Below, in pieces: positions 40,401 to 45,754 of a DNA stretch of 64,000 nucleotides. The first letter of the stretch is position 1. Each line of letters begins with the position of its first letter. Location: positions 2,356,001-2,420,000 of the forward strand of contig OZ244212.1 of assembly GCA_965216695.1 (NCBI GenBank), in the 5' to 3' direction. The stretch is from G965216695 sp965216695 (GTDB taxonomy: Bacteria > Pseudomonadota > Gammaproteobacteria > Pseudomonadales > Azotimanducaceae). The position numbers and the translations under genes are program-made. Under the pieces are notes generated by a model that saw only the letters and a list, made by a program, of their open reading frames with translations, did not search any database and was not told the origin of the DNA.

Positions 40401-43400
40401 CTCGTTTTCGTTCAGGTTTACGGTACCGGCCGGCAGACCGCCGTCGCTCGTAATGTCCGGAGCCGCGTTCGGGAGCACGTTGATCAGAACGGTATCGGTG
40501 TCCTGAAGTGCACCGCCGCTTCCAGTATTACCCAGATCGTCCACCGTAACGGTCAGCGTGTCCGTGCCGGAATATCCGGGGTCCGGCGTATACATCATTC
40601 CGGCGAGCAGGCCGTTCAACTCACGCAGCGTTCCTCGAACGGTAAGCGAACCGTCATCCACGCCGTCGCCACTCACGAAGGTAACGTCGGGAACGTCGAA
40701 GAGTTGGTGAGAAACGCCGACGCCGTCACCCGGTACCGACCCGGACCACGACAACAGATAGGACCCATCGCCCGATGCAGCGATTGCTGGCGACCATTGC
40801 GAACTGCCGCCGTTCCCTGACAGCGCGGTTTCGACACCCAGCGCATTACCCGACGCGTCGTACGCCTGGGCAAAGGTATCGTCGTAGATGGAACCATCCT
40901 GTTGATCGCCCTGCCACACGATCATGTAGGAACCGTCGTCCTGCATCGCCACGCGAACGCGATTCTGCGAACCGTCCGTGCTCGTATTCACCAACGTTTC
41001 GCTACCGAGCGCGACGCCTGACGAATCGAACCTTTGCGCAAAAACACCCGCGCTATCGCCGTCCAATTCTGAAGAATCGACCCATGCAACAACAAAGTTA
41101 CCGGCTGCGTCGATCCCTACGTCCGGTGTCGTCTGCGCGCCCGCCGTGGTGGTGTTCACCTGTATTTCGCCACCCACCGCGGTGCCGGTCGCATCGTAAC
41201 GCTGGGCGTACACACCCATGTTGTCACCGTCCTGGCCGAAGCTGCCCCAGGTGACCACGAACGCACCACTGTCGTTCATGTCGAGCGACGCGTACATCTG
41301 AGTGCCGGATGTGAAGCTATTCACGCGCACTTCGCCGCCGAGCGCGTTACCCGCTGAGTCGAAGCGTTGAATGAAAACGCCGTTGCCGCCGCCATCGTTC
41401 ATAATGAACAGAACAACGAAGTTGCCTGCGGCGTCCATCGCAACTTCGGGATACGCCTGCTGGCCAGTCGTGGTCGTGTTGACCCGAAACTCTGCTCCCA
41501 CTTTGGTACCGGAGGCATCAAAGCGTTGGGCGTATATCCCGGTGTTGGAGCCGTCCTGATCCGTGCTTTCCCACACCACCACAAACTCACCCGTCGCGCT
41601 CATCGCGACGGCTGCGGAATCCTGATCGCCTGTGGTGTACGTATTAACCAGCGTCTCGACACCCAGCGCATTGCCCGCGGCATCGAAGCGCTGCGCGTAC
41701 ACGCCATAGCCGTCACCCTCGCTCTGGCTCTCCCACACCACAACGTAGGAACCGTCGTCCGCCATTGCGACATCCGAGTACCGCTGAAAGCCGGAGGTGG
41801 TGTTGTTTGCCGAGGCTTCCGTTGTGACTGCGGCAATGGCCGAAAGACTCAACGTGCCGTCATTCACCGACAGCGTAAGTTCAATGTCCGCACCGCCAGA
41901 ATCGTCGGCGAGCGTGATCGCATTCCCGGTGCTTTCGGAGAACACGAGCGTGCCGTCCTGCCGCACCGACTGATCGCCCGGTACGGAATTTACCGGGGCC
42001 TCGTTAACGTCCTCAACCGTAACGGCGACCGTGGCACGCTGCACCAGTGAATCGAGGGATGATACCTCGCTAGTCGTCAGCGCCCGGTCGAATATCTGCA
42101 GCGAATCGAGAGACCCACCGTAGTACCGATCCGCATTCAGATCGTAACGGGCACCCAAAAGAAGGTCGCCCGCCGGATTGACACCGTCCGTACCGCGCGT
42201 CGCGTCTGACGCCACCAGTACGCCGTCGATGAAAACGGAAATACCGGACGCGTCAACCGTCACCGAGTATGTATGCCACTGTCCATCGCCGATCAGTGCA
42301 GAGATGTCTACCTGCAGCGCCGCGTTGTCGAGCGTATCGTCGCCGTCGCGAATAACGGTGCGCAGCACGTTGGGATCCGTACCGTGGCTGGCTTCGTTGA
42401 CGAACACGTTGACGCTGTCGGTCGAGTTGATGTCTCCGTGGCTGTAAAGGTACTGAAACAGGCTGCCCGAGTTGTCGTCCAGCTTAAAATCGAAGGTGAT
42501 CGAAAATTCGGAGCCGTAGTCGAAATCCGGAATCTGACCATAGTCCGATGTTTCGTTGAAACCCAGCGCGCTGCCGAACTCACCGGCTACAGCGGTCGTT
42601 CCGAATAGCGTTCCGTTGGACGAACCCACCGCGTCGGTCAGTGACCCGTCCAGCGACCAGTAGTGGGAAAGCCCAAGCCCCTGATCCACTACGGCGTAGT
42701 CGAACGTATCGACGCCTACAAATCCGGCATCGGGTGTGTACGTGACCGTGCCGTCACCATTGTCCACCACACTGCCATTCGTAGGCTGCACAACCTGCAC
42801 TACGGTGAACGGCGCTATGCCGATGTCGTTGGCTACAACGTCGATCACTATCGGTGTATCGGTCGCGGTGGTGGCTGCGTCGTCCACCGCGAGCAGCGTA
42901 TCCTGAACCGTGAGCGCCACCGTGGATCCTACATACGGCTGAGGCGGTACATCGGTGAGCGCGGTGATCGAGGCCGCATCGAGCACATCGTTGTAGATGC
43001 GGATGTCATCGATCATGCCATCCAGATCAAAACTTCCGCTGCCATCACCGTGCGCACCTATCACGGTGTTCGATCCCAAGCTGTAAGAGATGCTCTGTGT
43101 GTAGCTAGTCTGCGCTACCTGCACGCCGTCGATGTAGAGCGTCTGGGTGTTCGCCGCATCGTCGATGACGTACGCGACGTGGTGCCAGCCGGTACCTGCA
43201 ATGAACGTCCCACTAGCCGTCGCGTTGTAGTCCGAACCGTCGTAGAAAAATCCCTGCACCCCGATAGAGTCGGTACCTCGGTCCACCGCAAGCACGACGC
43301 TGTCGCCCAACGAGATGAGGTGTGATCCATCTGAAGAGCCGGTGTCCAGATTCACCCAACCGGCGAGCGTTACGCTGGTGGGCGAGCCGGTGAGACCGGT

Positions 43401-44612
43401 GGCTTCGAGATAGTCGCCGCTGCCGTCCAGCGCGACAACTTCGTCCCGTATCGGATCGCTCGTTACGCCCGACGCGTCACCATTCAGTGTTGCGTCGTTG
43501 CCGCCGCTCGGGCTTTCGTCTTTACCCAGATTGCCCTGCGCGTTGAAGTCGTAGTACGCCTGCAGCGAGGCGAGGTTGTCGAGCGTCTCCGTTTGCGAAT
43601 CGGCGACGTTGATCTGCAGAGCGTCTGCACCGACATAGCTGGCATCCGGCTGATAAAGGAGACCATCGAGGGCAGCGTTGATATCTTCCAGCGTACCGCT
43701 GAAGGTCATCGTAGCGCTGCCGTCCGCACCTGCGGAGAACGACAGCCCGGTCGTTCCGGCAAGCGTCAGCGTACCATTGGATACAGACAGCGTGACGGTC
43801 AACGGCTCGCCGGCATCATCCGTAAGTTCGATCGCGTTCCCGTTCGCGCTGCTGAATACAACCGAACCATCTGTCGCGACAACTTCGCTTCCAGGATCCG
43901 TGATGGTCGGCGAAAGAGACAGAACGCCCATCCACTGACTCTCAATCGAGTCATCCGCGAGCGTGGCGGCCTGCACCGCACCGGTGCTGTATTCTAGGTC
44001 CCAGTCGCCACCCAGACTCGAGTGGCCCGTCAGATCATCCGACGCAGCGACGTCGGCGCCCGTGAGCTGCGCCAACGTTTCAACGAAGTTGCGTCCATCG
44101 GCCGTACTCGCCAGATCGCACCCGTAAAAGAGAATGTCTGCCTCATCGGTAAGCGCGTTGGACCAGGCCGCCACCGTGTCCGGGTTCGACCACAGCGATT
44201 CGACAGTAACCTCGCCCGACCCGAGTTTGAGCTGGCCATCCGCGCCGTGGGACACGATGTGAACCGCAGCGACGCCTTCGTAGTGGGCCAGTAGATCGGA
44301 GATCTGCGTAAGACCGTCACGCTCCGCATCCAGCACGTGCACAACGTAGTCTGCGTCGCGCGCGTTCAGGTCCGCGAGCAACTGTTCGAAGTTGGGCGTC
44401 GCAGGGTCGACAATAACGAGTTCTATCGCCCGCACATCCGCGTCGGCCGAGCTGCTGTTCAGCGTCGTCGTTTCTACAACGGAAGGGGTATCGGTGTCAG
44501 ACGACAGATCCGGCAGGACGAAACCCGCGTCTGCGTTGAACAGCACGCGCTTTTCCATCGCTTCCAGCCGGACGCGCCGCTGTCGGTACTTTGATCGCCT
44601 GCCTCTGCCCAT
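22410..44612 (-). CDS. Giant cadherin-repeat surface protein with LEPR-XLL-like leader and DUF4347
   Basis: A single uninterrupted frame of 7,400 residues. The N-terminus is Arg-rich and lacks a hydrophobic signal core; it carries a motif like the LEPR-XLL leader of giant surface proteins (RLEAMEKRVLFNADA, residues 15-29). Then, approximately: DUF4347 (58-226; HIVSHGADG, LFYGCDLAS); LamG folds (350-545, 648-851, 2350-2570); repeats with QRFDxxGxxxG (930-1310 and 1870-2205); a CSLREA start (ISLREAIIATNN, about 1500) and right-handed beta-helix to about 1850; a cadherin-like array (2765-6265) with Ca2+-type motifs LDYE and DVNE; then more varied cadherin and Ig-like domains. The C-terminus has a hydrophobic segment (AGFVSWLLRTGSLLATFLS) before FDPIPIL and a charged tail. 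It is likely a cell-surface adhesin. No RTX nonapeptides or type I ABC exporter are seen. No clear ribosome-binding site precedes the ATG. Confidence 0.93.
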   Translation of the reverse strand: MGRGRRSKYRQRRVRLEAMEKRVLFNADAGFVLPDLSSDTDTPSVVETTTLNSSSADADVRAIELVIVDPATPNFEQLLADLNARDADYVVHVLDAERDGLTQISDLLAHYEGVAAVHIVSHGADGQLKLGSGEVTVESLWSNPDTVAAWSNALTDEADILFYGCDLASTADGRNFVETLAQLTGADVAASDDLTGHSSLGGDWDLEYSTGAVQAATLADDSIESQWMGVLSLSPTITDPGSEVVATDGSVVFSSANGNAIELTDDAGEPLTVTLSVSNGTLTLAGTTGLSFSAGADGSATMTFSGTLEDINAALDGLLYQPDASYVGADALQINVADSQTETLDNLASLQAYYDFNAQGNLGKDESPSGGNDATLNGDASGVTSDPIRDEVVALDGSGDYLEATGLTGSPTSVTLAGWVNLDTGSSDGSHLISLGDSVVLAVDRGTDSIGVQGFFYDGSDYNATASGTFIAGTGWHHVAYVIDDAANTQTLYIDGVQVAQTSYTQSISYSLGSNTVIGAHGDGSGSFDLDGMIDDIRIYNDVLDAASITALTDVPPQPYVGSTVALTVQDTLLAVDDAATTATDTPIVIDVVANDIGIAPFTVVQVVQPTNGSVVDNGDGTVTYTPDAGFVGVDTFDYAVVDQGLGLSHYWSLDGSLTDAVGSSNGTLFGTTAVAGEFGSALGFNETSDYGQIPDFDYGSEFSITFDFKLDDNSGSLFQYLYSHGDINSTDSVNVFVNEASHGTDPNVLRTVIRDGDDTLDNAALQVDISALIGDGQWHTYSVTVDASGISVFIDGVLVASDATRGTDGVNPAGDLLLGARYDLNADRYYGGSLDSLQIFDRALTTSEVSSLDSLVQRATVAVTVEDVNEAPVNSVPGDQSVRQDGTLVFSESTGNAITLADDSGGADIELTLSVNDGTLSLSAIAAVTTEASANNTTSGFQRYSDVAMADDGSYVVVWESQSEGDGYGVYAQRFDAAGNALGVETLVNTYTTGDQDSAAVAMSATGEFVVVWESTDQDGSNTGIYAQRFDASGTKVGAEFRVNTTTTGQQAYPEVAMDAAGNFVVLFIMNDGGGNGVFIQRFDSAGNALGGEVRVNSFTSGTQMYASLDMNDSGAFVVTWGSFGQDGDNMGVYAQRYDATGTAVGGEIQVNTTTAGAQTTPDVGIDAAGNFVVAWVDSSELDGDSAGVFAQRFDSSGVALGSETLVNTSTDGSQNRVRVAMQDDGSYMIVWQGDQQDGSIYDDTFAQAYDASGNALGVETALSGNGGSSQWSPAIAASGDGSYLLSWSGSVPGDGVGVSHQLFDVPDVTFVSGDGVDDGSLTVRGTLRELNGLLAGMMYTPDPGYSGTDTLTVTVDDLGNTGSGGALQDTDTVLINVLPNAAPDITSDGGLPAGTVNLNENETAVTTVVASDADGDVVTYSIVGGADAGAFLIDPVTGVLAFAVAPDFELPADDNGDNVYEVIVQADDGFGGLDTQTLSVAVQDVGLNLTVTTTDDVVDGDTSSVEALVANMGADGFISLREAIIATNNDPGAETIYLPSGTYTLGIGGTGEDFAATGDLDVRDDLTIVGAGASSTVIDGNSLDRVLSVEAGLLVMSGVTITGGNTAGADDGAGIFVNNSGALDLQQSVVTGNTTADSGGGLNVFGTLTLTDVTISNNTGDLGGGINISSADVTMNRVTISGNTASFGGGVRVFGAGTNATFTNVTISGNVATNSGGGISNNTDLTLTNVTITLNSAVTGAGIDEQTGGTRTYISNSIVAGNIGDDVASDAFDSQGHNIIGNAGGSSGWTGTDQLGVKPNLGGLQDNGGFTETHALLAGSAGIDEGDDGLAPASDQRGEARVGTSDIGAYEYVPGSNAPSDIVFDSESSSEQVVNATTSGNQLQAAVAEFADGGYIVVWISNTTGTNDVIAQRFNADGTANGSEFVVTSEVADNETQPSVTTFSDGGFAIAWQDQQSGVRAWTEMRIFDASGTAVTSDIVVSTGIDGDNEAYQPAIIALSDTEFAVVYANEVGASTYEIRGQRYDRTGSTVGSEFVVGSLAGPSGLFGAQVETALLDDGGFAVTWRSYDGATFETRLRIMNADGTQRSAEILVGGDNIADVAVLADGNVVVTYDDAGSLKAAIYDASGALVVAEFDVNTTVSANRYESSVTGSDDGFVVVWESSAGDGSGRAILAQRFAADGTKIGGEVLVNTFASGDQRWPEVITLASGEVLAVWESDGSDGNQFGIASRVIATGTASVVEGAANGTRVADVIGVVDSDPGDTHTFTLVDDAGGRFAIDAVTGVVTVADGTLLNYLLNTSHSITVRVTDSSGFSYDEALVIQVLSSTSGTIAVDDPGDYSTLVATLNPVSSWHLDEFAGTSATDSGSATNDGTYVGGVLGASGAIAGSSNTALSFDGVDDRIEIADDPAYQLSDGTVQLWFNADNTGTFQSLFSKDASTNDAGHFGLFIDSAGFVTLQVQDGTQTVQLTSAAPISWNEWHHVAVSFGSDGLQLYVDGVLLDSDVSYTDGWIGNSEPIAIGMSTGGSTPGQTTPGSSFFSGSIDEVAIFGSQLNAASIGALYHAGVTDYSVAEGGTLSVDAASGVLANDWDADGDPLTATLISGPSSASSFTLNTDGSFTYVHDGSESTTDSFIYEVSDGNGNTDQATVTIRITGVNDDPEITSDGGGDSVTLNHDENQTLVTTVTSSDPDGGVPAYSIVGGADQSRFSIDSVTGDLSFAFAPDYENALDANGDNTYEVIVQVSDGAGGFDTQTLNVAVQDVNESGVGPLTDTDAAGNVVDEDATSGTVVGVTAFADDTDGTDTVSYSLDDDAGGLFTIDAATGVVTVAGTLDYETATSHNITVRATSTDGSFSTLALAIDVNDINEFAISSTADADGTANQVSESAGFGSTVGVTAFASDADGTDTVSYSLDDNAGGLFTIDAATGVVSVAGPLDYETATSHSITVRSTSTDGSFSTQSFTIDVLDANESSVGSVTDVDGAANSVDEDATSGAVVGITAFADDPDGTDTVSYSLDDDAGGLFTIDSSTGVVTVAGILDYETATSHNITVRATSTDGSFSTLTLAIGVNDINEFAISPTSDSDAAANDVSESATVGTSVGLTAIATDADGTDSVSYSLDDDAGGLFAIDAATGVVTLAGALDYETSTSHAITVRSTSTDGSFSTQSFTIDVLDANEAGVGSVTDTDGAGNTVDEDATSGTVVGVTAFADDPDGTDTVSYSLDDDAGGLFTIDAATGVVTVAGALDYETATSHNITVRATSTDGSFSTLTLAIGVNDVNEFGISPTADSDATADEVSESATVGSTVGITASASDADGTDTVSYSLDDDAGGLFTIDAATGVVTLAGALDYESSTSHTVTIRSTSTDGSFSTQSFTIDVLDANESDVGAVSDTDGAANSVDEDATAGAVVGVTAFADDPDGTDTVSYSLDDDAGGLFTIDAATGVVTVAGALDYETATSHNITIRATSTDGTFSTLTLAIGVNDVNEFAITSTTDADATANDVLESATVGTSVGLTASASDSDGTDSVSYSLDDDAGGLFSIDSATGVVTVAGSLDYETAANHTVTVRSTSTDGSFSTQSFTIDVLDANESDVGAVSDTDGTANSVDEDATAGAVVGVTAFADDPDGTDTVSYSLDDDAGGLFTIDSSTGVVTVAATLDHETATSHNITIRATSTDGSFSTLTLAIGVNDVNEFAISATTDADGSTNEVSESATVGASVGLTAFASDGDGTDAVSYSLDDDAGGLFTIDAVSGVVTLAGALDYESATSHNITVRSTSTDGSFSTQSFTIDVLDVNESGVGAVSDTDGAANSVDEDATAGTVVGVTAFADDPDGTDTVTYTLDDDAGGLFSIDASTGVVTVVGALDYETATSHNITIRATSTDGSFSTLVLAVGVNDVNEFAISATTDADVSSDEVSESATVGTSVGLTALATDADGTDSTNYSLDDDAGGLFSIDSATGVVTLAGSLDYEAATSHAITVRSTSTDGSFSTQSFTIDVLDANESSIGSVADVDGAANSVDEDATAGTVVGVTAFADDPDGTDTVSYSLDDAGGLFTIDAATGVVTVAGPLDYETATSHNITIRATSTDGTFSTLTLAIGVNDVNEFGISPTSDSDATANQVSESATVGSTVGITASASDADGSDSVSYVLDDDAGGLFTIDSATGVVTLAGSLDYETATSHSITVRSISTDGSSSTQSFAIDVLDTNEAGVGPITDTDVAGNVVDEDSTPGTIVGVTAFADDPDGTDTVSYSLDDDAGGLFSIDAATGVVTVTGGLDYESSTSHSITVRATSTDGSFSTLTLGISVNDVNEFSVSSTTDSDGATNEVTEAAGLGTTVGITAFASDADGSDTVSYSLDDNAGGLFSVDAATGVVSVAGPLDYETATSHTITIRSTSTDGSSSTQSFTIDVLDANESSVGSITDADGAADSVDENAVFGAVVGVTAFANDPDGSDSVSYSLDDDAGGLFTIDASTGVVTVAGALDYETAASHNLTIRATSTDGSFSTLTLAIVVNDVNEFGISPTSDADVAADEVSEAATVGSTVGIMASASDADGTDSVSYSLDNDAGGLFTIDSATGVVTLAGSLDYETATSHSITVRSTSTDGSSSTQSFTIDVLDVNESAIGSVSDTDPASNSVDEDATPGAIVGVTAFADDPDGTDMVSYSLDDDAGGLFSVDASTGVVTVAGALDYETATSHNITIRATSTDGSFSTLTLAIGVNDINEFAISSTIDADGSANEVSESATVGTSVGLTALATDADGTDTVSYSLDDDAGGLFSIDASTGVVTVSGALDYETATSHTITVRSTSTDGSSSTQSFTIDVLDANEAGVGSITDTDGAANSVDEAATSGAVVGVTAFADDPDGTDTVSYSLDDDAGGLFSIDASTGVVTVAGALDYETATSHNITIRATSTDGSFSTLTLAIGVNDINEFAISSTIDADGSANEVSESATVGTSVGLTALATDADGTDTVSYSLDDNAGGLFTIDAATGVVTLVGALDYETATSHNVTVRSTSTDGSFSTQAFTIDVLDANEAGVGSITDADGAANSVDEDATSGAAVGVTAFADDPDGTDTVSYSLDDDAGGLFSIDASTGVITVSGALDYETATSHNITIRATSTDGTFSTLSLAIDVNDVNEFGISATTDSDATADEVSESATTGSTVGITASASDADGSDSVSYSLDDDAGGLFTIDAASGVVTLAGTLDYETSTSHTVTVRSTSTDGSFSTQSFTIDVLDANESVIGSVTDTDAASNSVDEDATSGAAVGVTAFADDPDGTDTVSYSLDDDAGGLFTIDASTGVVTVAGALDYETATAHNITVRATSTDGSFSTLTLAIGVNDVNEFGISPTADADVTVNEVSESATAGSTVGITASASDADGSDTVTYSLDDDAGGLFAIDGTTGVVTLSGSLDYESAVSHSITVRSTSSDGSSSTQTFTIDVRDENEAGVGAVVDSDVSANIVDENAVSGTLVGVTAFANDPDGTDTVSYSLDDDAGGLFSIDSATGVVTVAGALDYETVASHNITIRATSTDGSSSTLTLAVGVNDVNEFAISATSDTDAAANEVSETAGVGASVGLTAVATDADGTDSISYSLDDDAGGLFTIDAATGVVTLAGSVDYETATSHTITVRSTSTDGSSSTQSFTIDVLDANEGGVGPLTDTDAAANSVDEDAISGAAVGITAFADDPDGTDTVSYSLDDDAGGLFTIDSSTGVVTVAGILDYETATSHNITVRATSTDGSFSTLTLAIGVNDINEFAISPTSDSDAAANDVSESATVGTSVGLTAIATDADGTDSVSYSLDDDAGGLFAIDAATGVVTLAGALDYETSTSHAITVRSTSTDGSFSTQSFTIDVLDANEAGVGSVTDTDGAGNTVDEDATSGTVVGVTAFADDPDGTDTVSYSLDDDAGGLFTIDAATGVVTVAGALDYETATSHNITVRATSTDGSFATLTLAIGVNDINDNTPVVDPGQSFNVNEGAVTGQFVGNVTGSDADPSDSLQSWTITGGNDDGIFAIDSATGAITVADPSALDYESTTSYALTVRVSDGTNWSATESVVINVQDANEFAVGPITDVDGAANSVSEAAGIGSLVGVTASADDPDGTDTVSYSLDDDAGGLFTIDAATGVVTVAGALDFETATSHNITIRATSSDGSSSTSSLAVSVTDSNEFGISAVSDSDGSIDAVLENSSIGSTVGITALASDADGTDTVSYSLDDDAGGLFSIDASTGVVTVSGALDYEVSSSHNITVRALSTDGSTSTAVFTIAVNDENDNAPVVTPAQTFSIAEDAPDSTVIGTVAATDPDTTGTLQNWQILSGNDSGAFAIDPATGAITVSDSTQLDFESQNSYSLAVRVSDGQQDSAVEFVTITIDDAPDAPTGINLSSNSIDELLDSTGGITVGLLSTVDQDAGDSFAYTIVGGLDAAAFSIGGAGGDELLIDDGLLDFEVQSEYEVTVRVTDSSGLWFEQTITIYINDLNDTPVAGDDALVTLEDTPLMIDVSNDLLANDGDQDGDALTVSGFTQPVNGLLIDNLDGTWSYVPDLDYAGTDSFTYTVDDGRGGTATATVTINVQAQNDAPRITSDGGNDDASLNVNENDTSVTTVQSSDVDGGAPVYSIIGGADQGLFSIDSASGALSFASAPDFEAPLDAGADNQYEVIVQVSDGAGGFDAQTINVTVVDLNDTPPVVDSGQSFTVLEDAASGTVLGTVTATDPDSSGSLQNWSIVGGNASGIFQIDPATGELTIADPSGLDFESVTSYTLDIQVSDGINLSAVVSISVSVQNVNETPVDIVIDNTAVPEGIDTTAGYPVGVLAALDPDAGDTFTYEIVGGADAVLFDVGGVLSDELLLTDGVLDAETRNTYEVVVRATDAQGLWVERLVVVTVTDLNDTPIGVDDTLQTDEDTPLSFGFAELLGNDSDQDGDALTISGTTQPANGVLLDNLDGTWTYLPNENFFGDDYITYTVTDGRGGTATATVHISVLPVNDLPQFVSSAQFSVSENSASPARVVAADVESGQLRYDIVGGTDAAAFGLDAATGELSFVNTPNFEAPADSDSDNIYEVLVQVSDGDGGSATQAVAVQVVDANDSPAFDNQIFGASDNAGAVVGRITAIDEDSGDTHHYQIIGGDGADLFSIDPTTGEVIQTLSNMEDGIYALQVQVVDAFGASATGTILISVDKGAGLSVPSEDLTSVASTSSSPMAAEQGSSSAVSERVSFQNAQSDEEAESEDNSGILTDDAEAAGRLVPSGQVRQELFDVQRDGVSDTSAQSRVPEESSGSSSRALRAELVFGDEELLAERLDLSPIVGAWNSLDLASATQFTLSNELVKALEEMRLEMDSDAKSSDDFADIVVQSGVFVSVSLTAGFVSWLLRTGSLLATFLSATPMLRQFDPIPILAPRETADEERKDS
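26830..27591. repeat. 762-bp segment duplicated at 34861-35622 (copy 1)
   Basis: Read side by side, this segment and the one 8,031 bp away show no difference that I can find. It covers about two and a half cadherin units. Outside these limits, the copies diverge as the other units do. Confidence 0.85.
29688..29930. repeat. 243-bp segment repeated at 30306-30548 (adjacent copy)
   Basis: The two stretches, offset by exactly 618 bp, are identical by eye and diverge at both ends. They are neighbouring A+B units of the array, which suggests recent unit duplication or conversion. Confidence 0.75.
34861..35622. repeat. 762-bp segment duplicated at 26830-27591 (copy 2)
   Basis: Same sequence as copy 1 at an offset of 8,031 bp, which is close to 13 times 618 bp (8,034). 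The 3-bp shortfall matches the one-codon deletion seen near 32,470 between the copies. Confidence 0.85.
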
Positions 44613-44748
44613 ACGAGTGTTCGCTCGGACGCGTACTGTCGCATTTCTTAGGGCGGCTCGAGTGGAAGGCGCTTTAACAATCCGTCGGCAGTCCCGCTGT
44701 CTCGATCTGCGGTGATACAGCCGCTCGAGACCGGTAACTTTGCGCTAT

Positions 44749-44768
44749 GCGATTGTGCAAGCAATCGC
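44749..44768. promoter_or_regulatory. Inverted repeat upstream of the giant gene
   Basis: Arms gcgattg (44749-44755) and caatcgc (44762-44768), extendable by one pair, lie in the 247-bp gap between the giant gene start (44612) and the HlyD stop (44860). It may be an operator. The promoter itself is not clear. Confidence 0.3.
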
Positions 44769-44783
44769 ACCCACTCATCGTGG

Positions 44784-44801
44784 CTCCGCCTCGCGGCGGA
44801 G
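44784..44801. terminator. GC hairpin downstream of the export operon
   Basis: A 7-bp stem, ctccgcc (44784-44790) and ggcggag (44795-44801), with a tcgc loop lies 59 bp past the stop of the HlyD gene (read on the minus strand). There is no T-run on that strand. It may reduce read-through into the giant gene. Confidence 0.35.
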
Positions 44802-44859
44802 TTGCCCTTTCGCTTCAGTTAGTCCTGTGCTCCTACCTCCTAGCGTTCGATACCTTCGA

Positions 44860-45750
44860 TCAACCTCTGTCAGCAGCGGCCGGTTTCGAGCCGCGCGACT
44901 GCGCAACACGATCCGCACCTTCCTTTGCCGCGGAAAACGTCAGCTGACACTTCTGTCCACCTGGGATTGCAAGATCGGCGTTAGCCAGATCGAGGCGCAC
45001 CCCGAACGTGCCGCTGCGTGGATCGATCAATCGATCAACGACGCTGACGCTGGCTTTCAGAGGCTCACCGCCATTCACCTCGGGGTAGATCATCGCGTTC
45101 GCACCCGGTTCGATCTTGCCGAACATTCGAGCCGGCAGAATCACTTCCACACGTAGCGGATCGAGCTGGGCAACCGTCATAATCGGATTTTCGTAGACGA
45201 ACTCACCGGGAAATGCCTTGTGTTCCACTACAACGCCATCTACCGGACTGCGAATCACTCGCTGCGCCAGCATCTGTTTCGCGCGTTCGCGCTCATGCTG
45301 CATCAGCCGCTGGTTGTCCCGCGCTTGCTTCAACGCCATCTCCGCCACCGACAACTGGGCTTCCGCCTCGTCGAGCTGTTGGGAGGGCACCATCTTCTGC
45401 TGATACAGCTCGCGTATGCGTTTCATGTTGTGACGCGCGAGCTGAAGATCGGCTTCCCGCGCACGAATCTCGCCTACCATCGCCGCGCGGGCGCGCGCTT
45501 GTTCGAACGTTGCCTGTTCGACGTCGGACTTCAACTCAGCCAGCACATCGCCTGCTTTGACGAACTCGCTTCGGCCCACCGCAAGTCGCGACAATACGCC
45601 CTGAACCGGGCTGCCGATGTCGGTGATCACCATCGGTTCGATTAGGCACTCGTGGCGTGCACTGTCTGCGAACGCCGGCGATACAGCCAGGCTCAGTAAC
45701 ACCGAAAGCGCGACGGTCGCGCACCACCGGTTGTTTCGATTCGGGTTCAT
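44860..45750 (-). CDS. Periplasmic HlyD-type adaptor protein
   Basis: The ATG at 45750 begins a clear Sec signal peptide (CATVALSVLLSLAVSPAFA), so the 37-codon extension to 45861 is rejected. The start lies 4 bp after the SecA-like stop, with GGAG nearby. The 296-residue product has a split lipoyl/biotinyl-like domain (VQGVLSRLAVGRSEFVKAGD and VIRSPVDGVVVEHKAFPGE) around a helical hairpin (ARHNMKRIRELYQQKMVPSQ), then beta-barrel domains (GKIEPGANAMIYPEV). This is the periplasmic adaptor fold of RND and type I systems, but there is no RND pump or ABC exporter next to it. In this operon it may bridge the inner-membrane M50-HlyD protein and an outer-membrane partner. Confidence 0.88.
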   Translation of the reverse strand: MNPNRNNRWCATVALSVLLSLAVSPAFADSARHECLIEPMVITDIGSPVQGVLSRLAVGRSEFVKAGDVLAELKSDVEQATFEQARARAAMVGEIRAREADLQLARHNMKRIRELYQQKMVPSQQLDEAEAQLSVAEMALKQARDNQRLMQHERERAKQMLAQRVIRSPVDGVVVEHKAFPGEFVYENPIMTVAQLDPLRVEVILPARMFGKIEPGANAMIYPEVNGGEPLKASVSVVDRLIDPRSGTFGVRLDLANADLAIPGGQKCQLTFSAAKEGADRVAQSRGSKPAAADRG

Positions 45751-45754
45751 ACTG

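Noticed and set aside
22410..44612. Type I secretion (RTX) substrate
   Set aside because: I see no GGxGxDxxx nonapeptide repeats, and no ABC exporter or TolC gene in the window. The HlyD-type genes sit with SecA and M50 genes instead.
19428..44612. LapA/LapD/LapG-type adhesin system
   Set aside because: The GGDEF-EAL protein looks catalytically intact, has a PAS domain and lacks the LapD layout. No LapG-like protease or LapBCE transporter is present.
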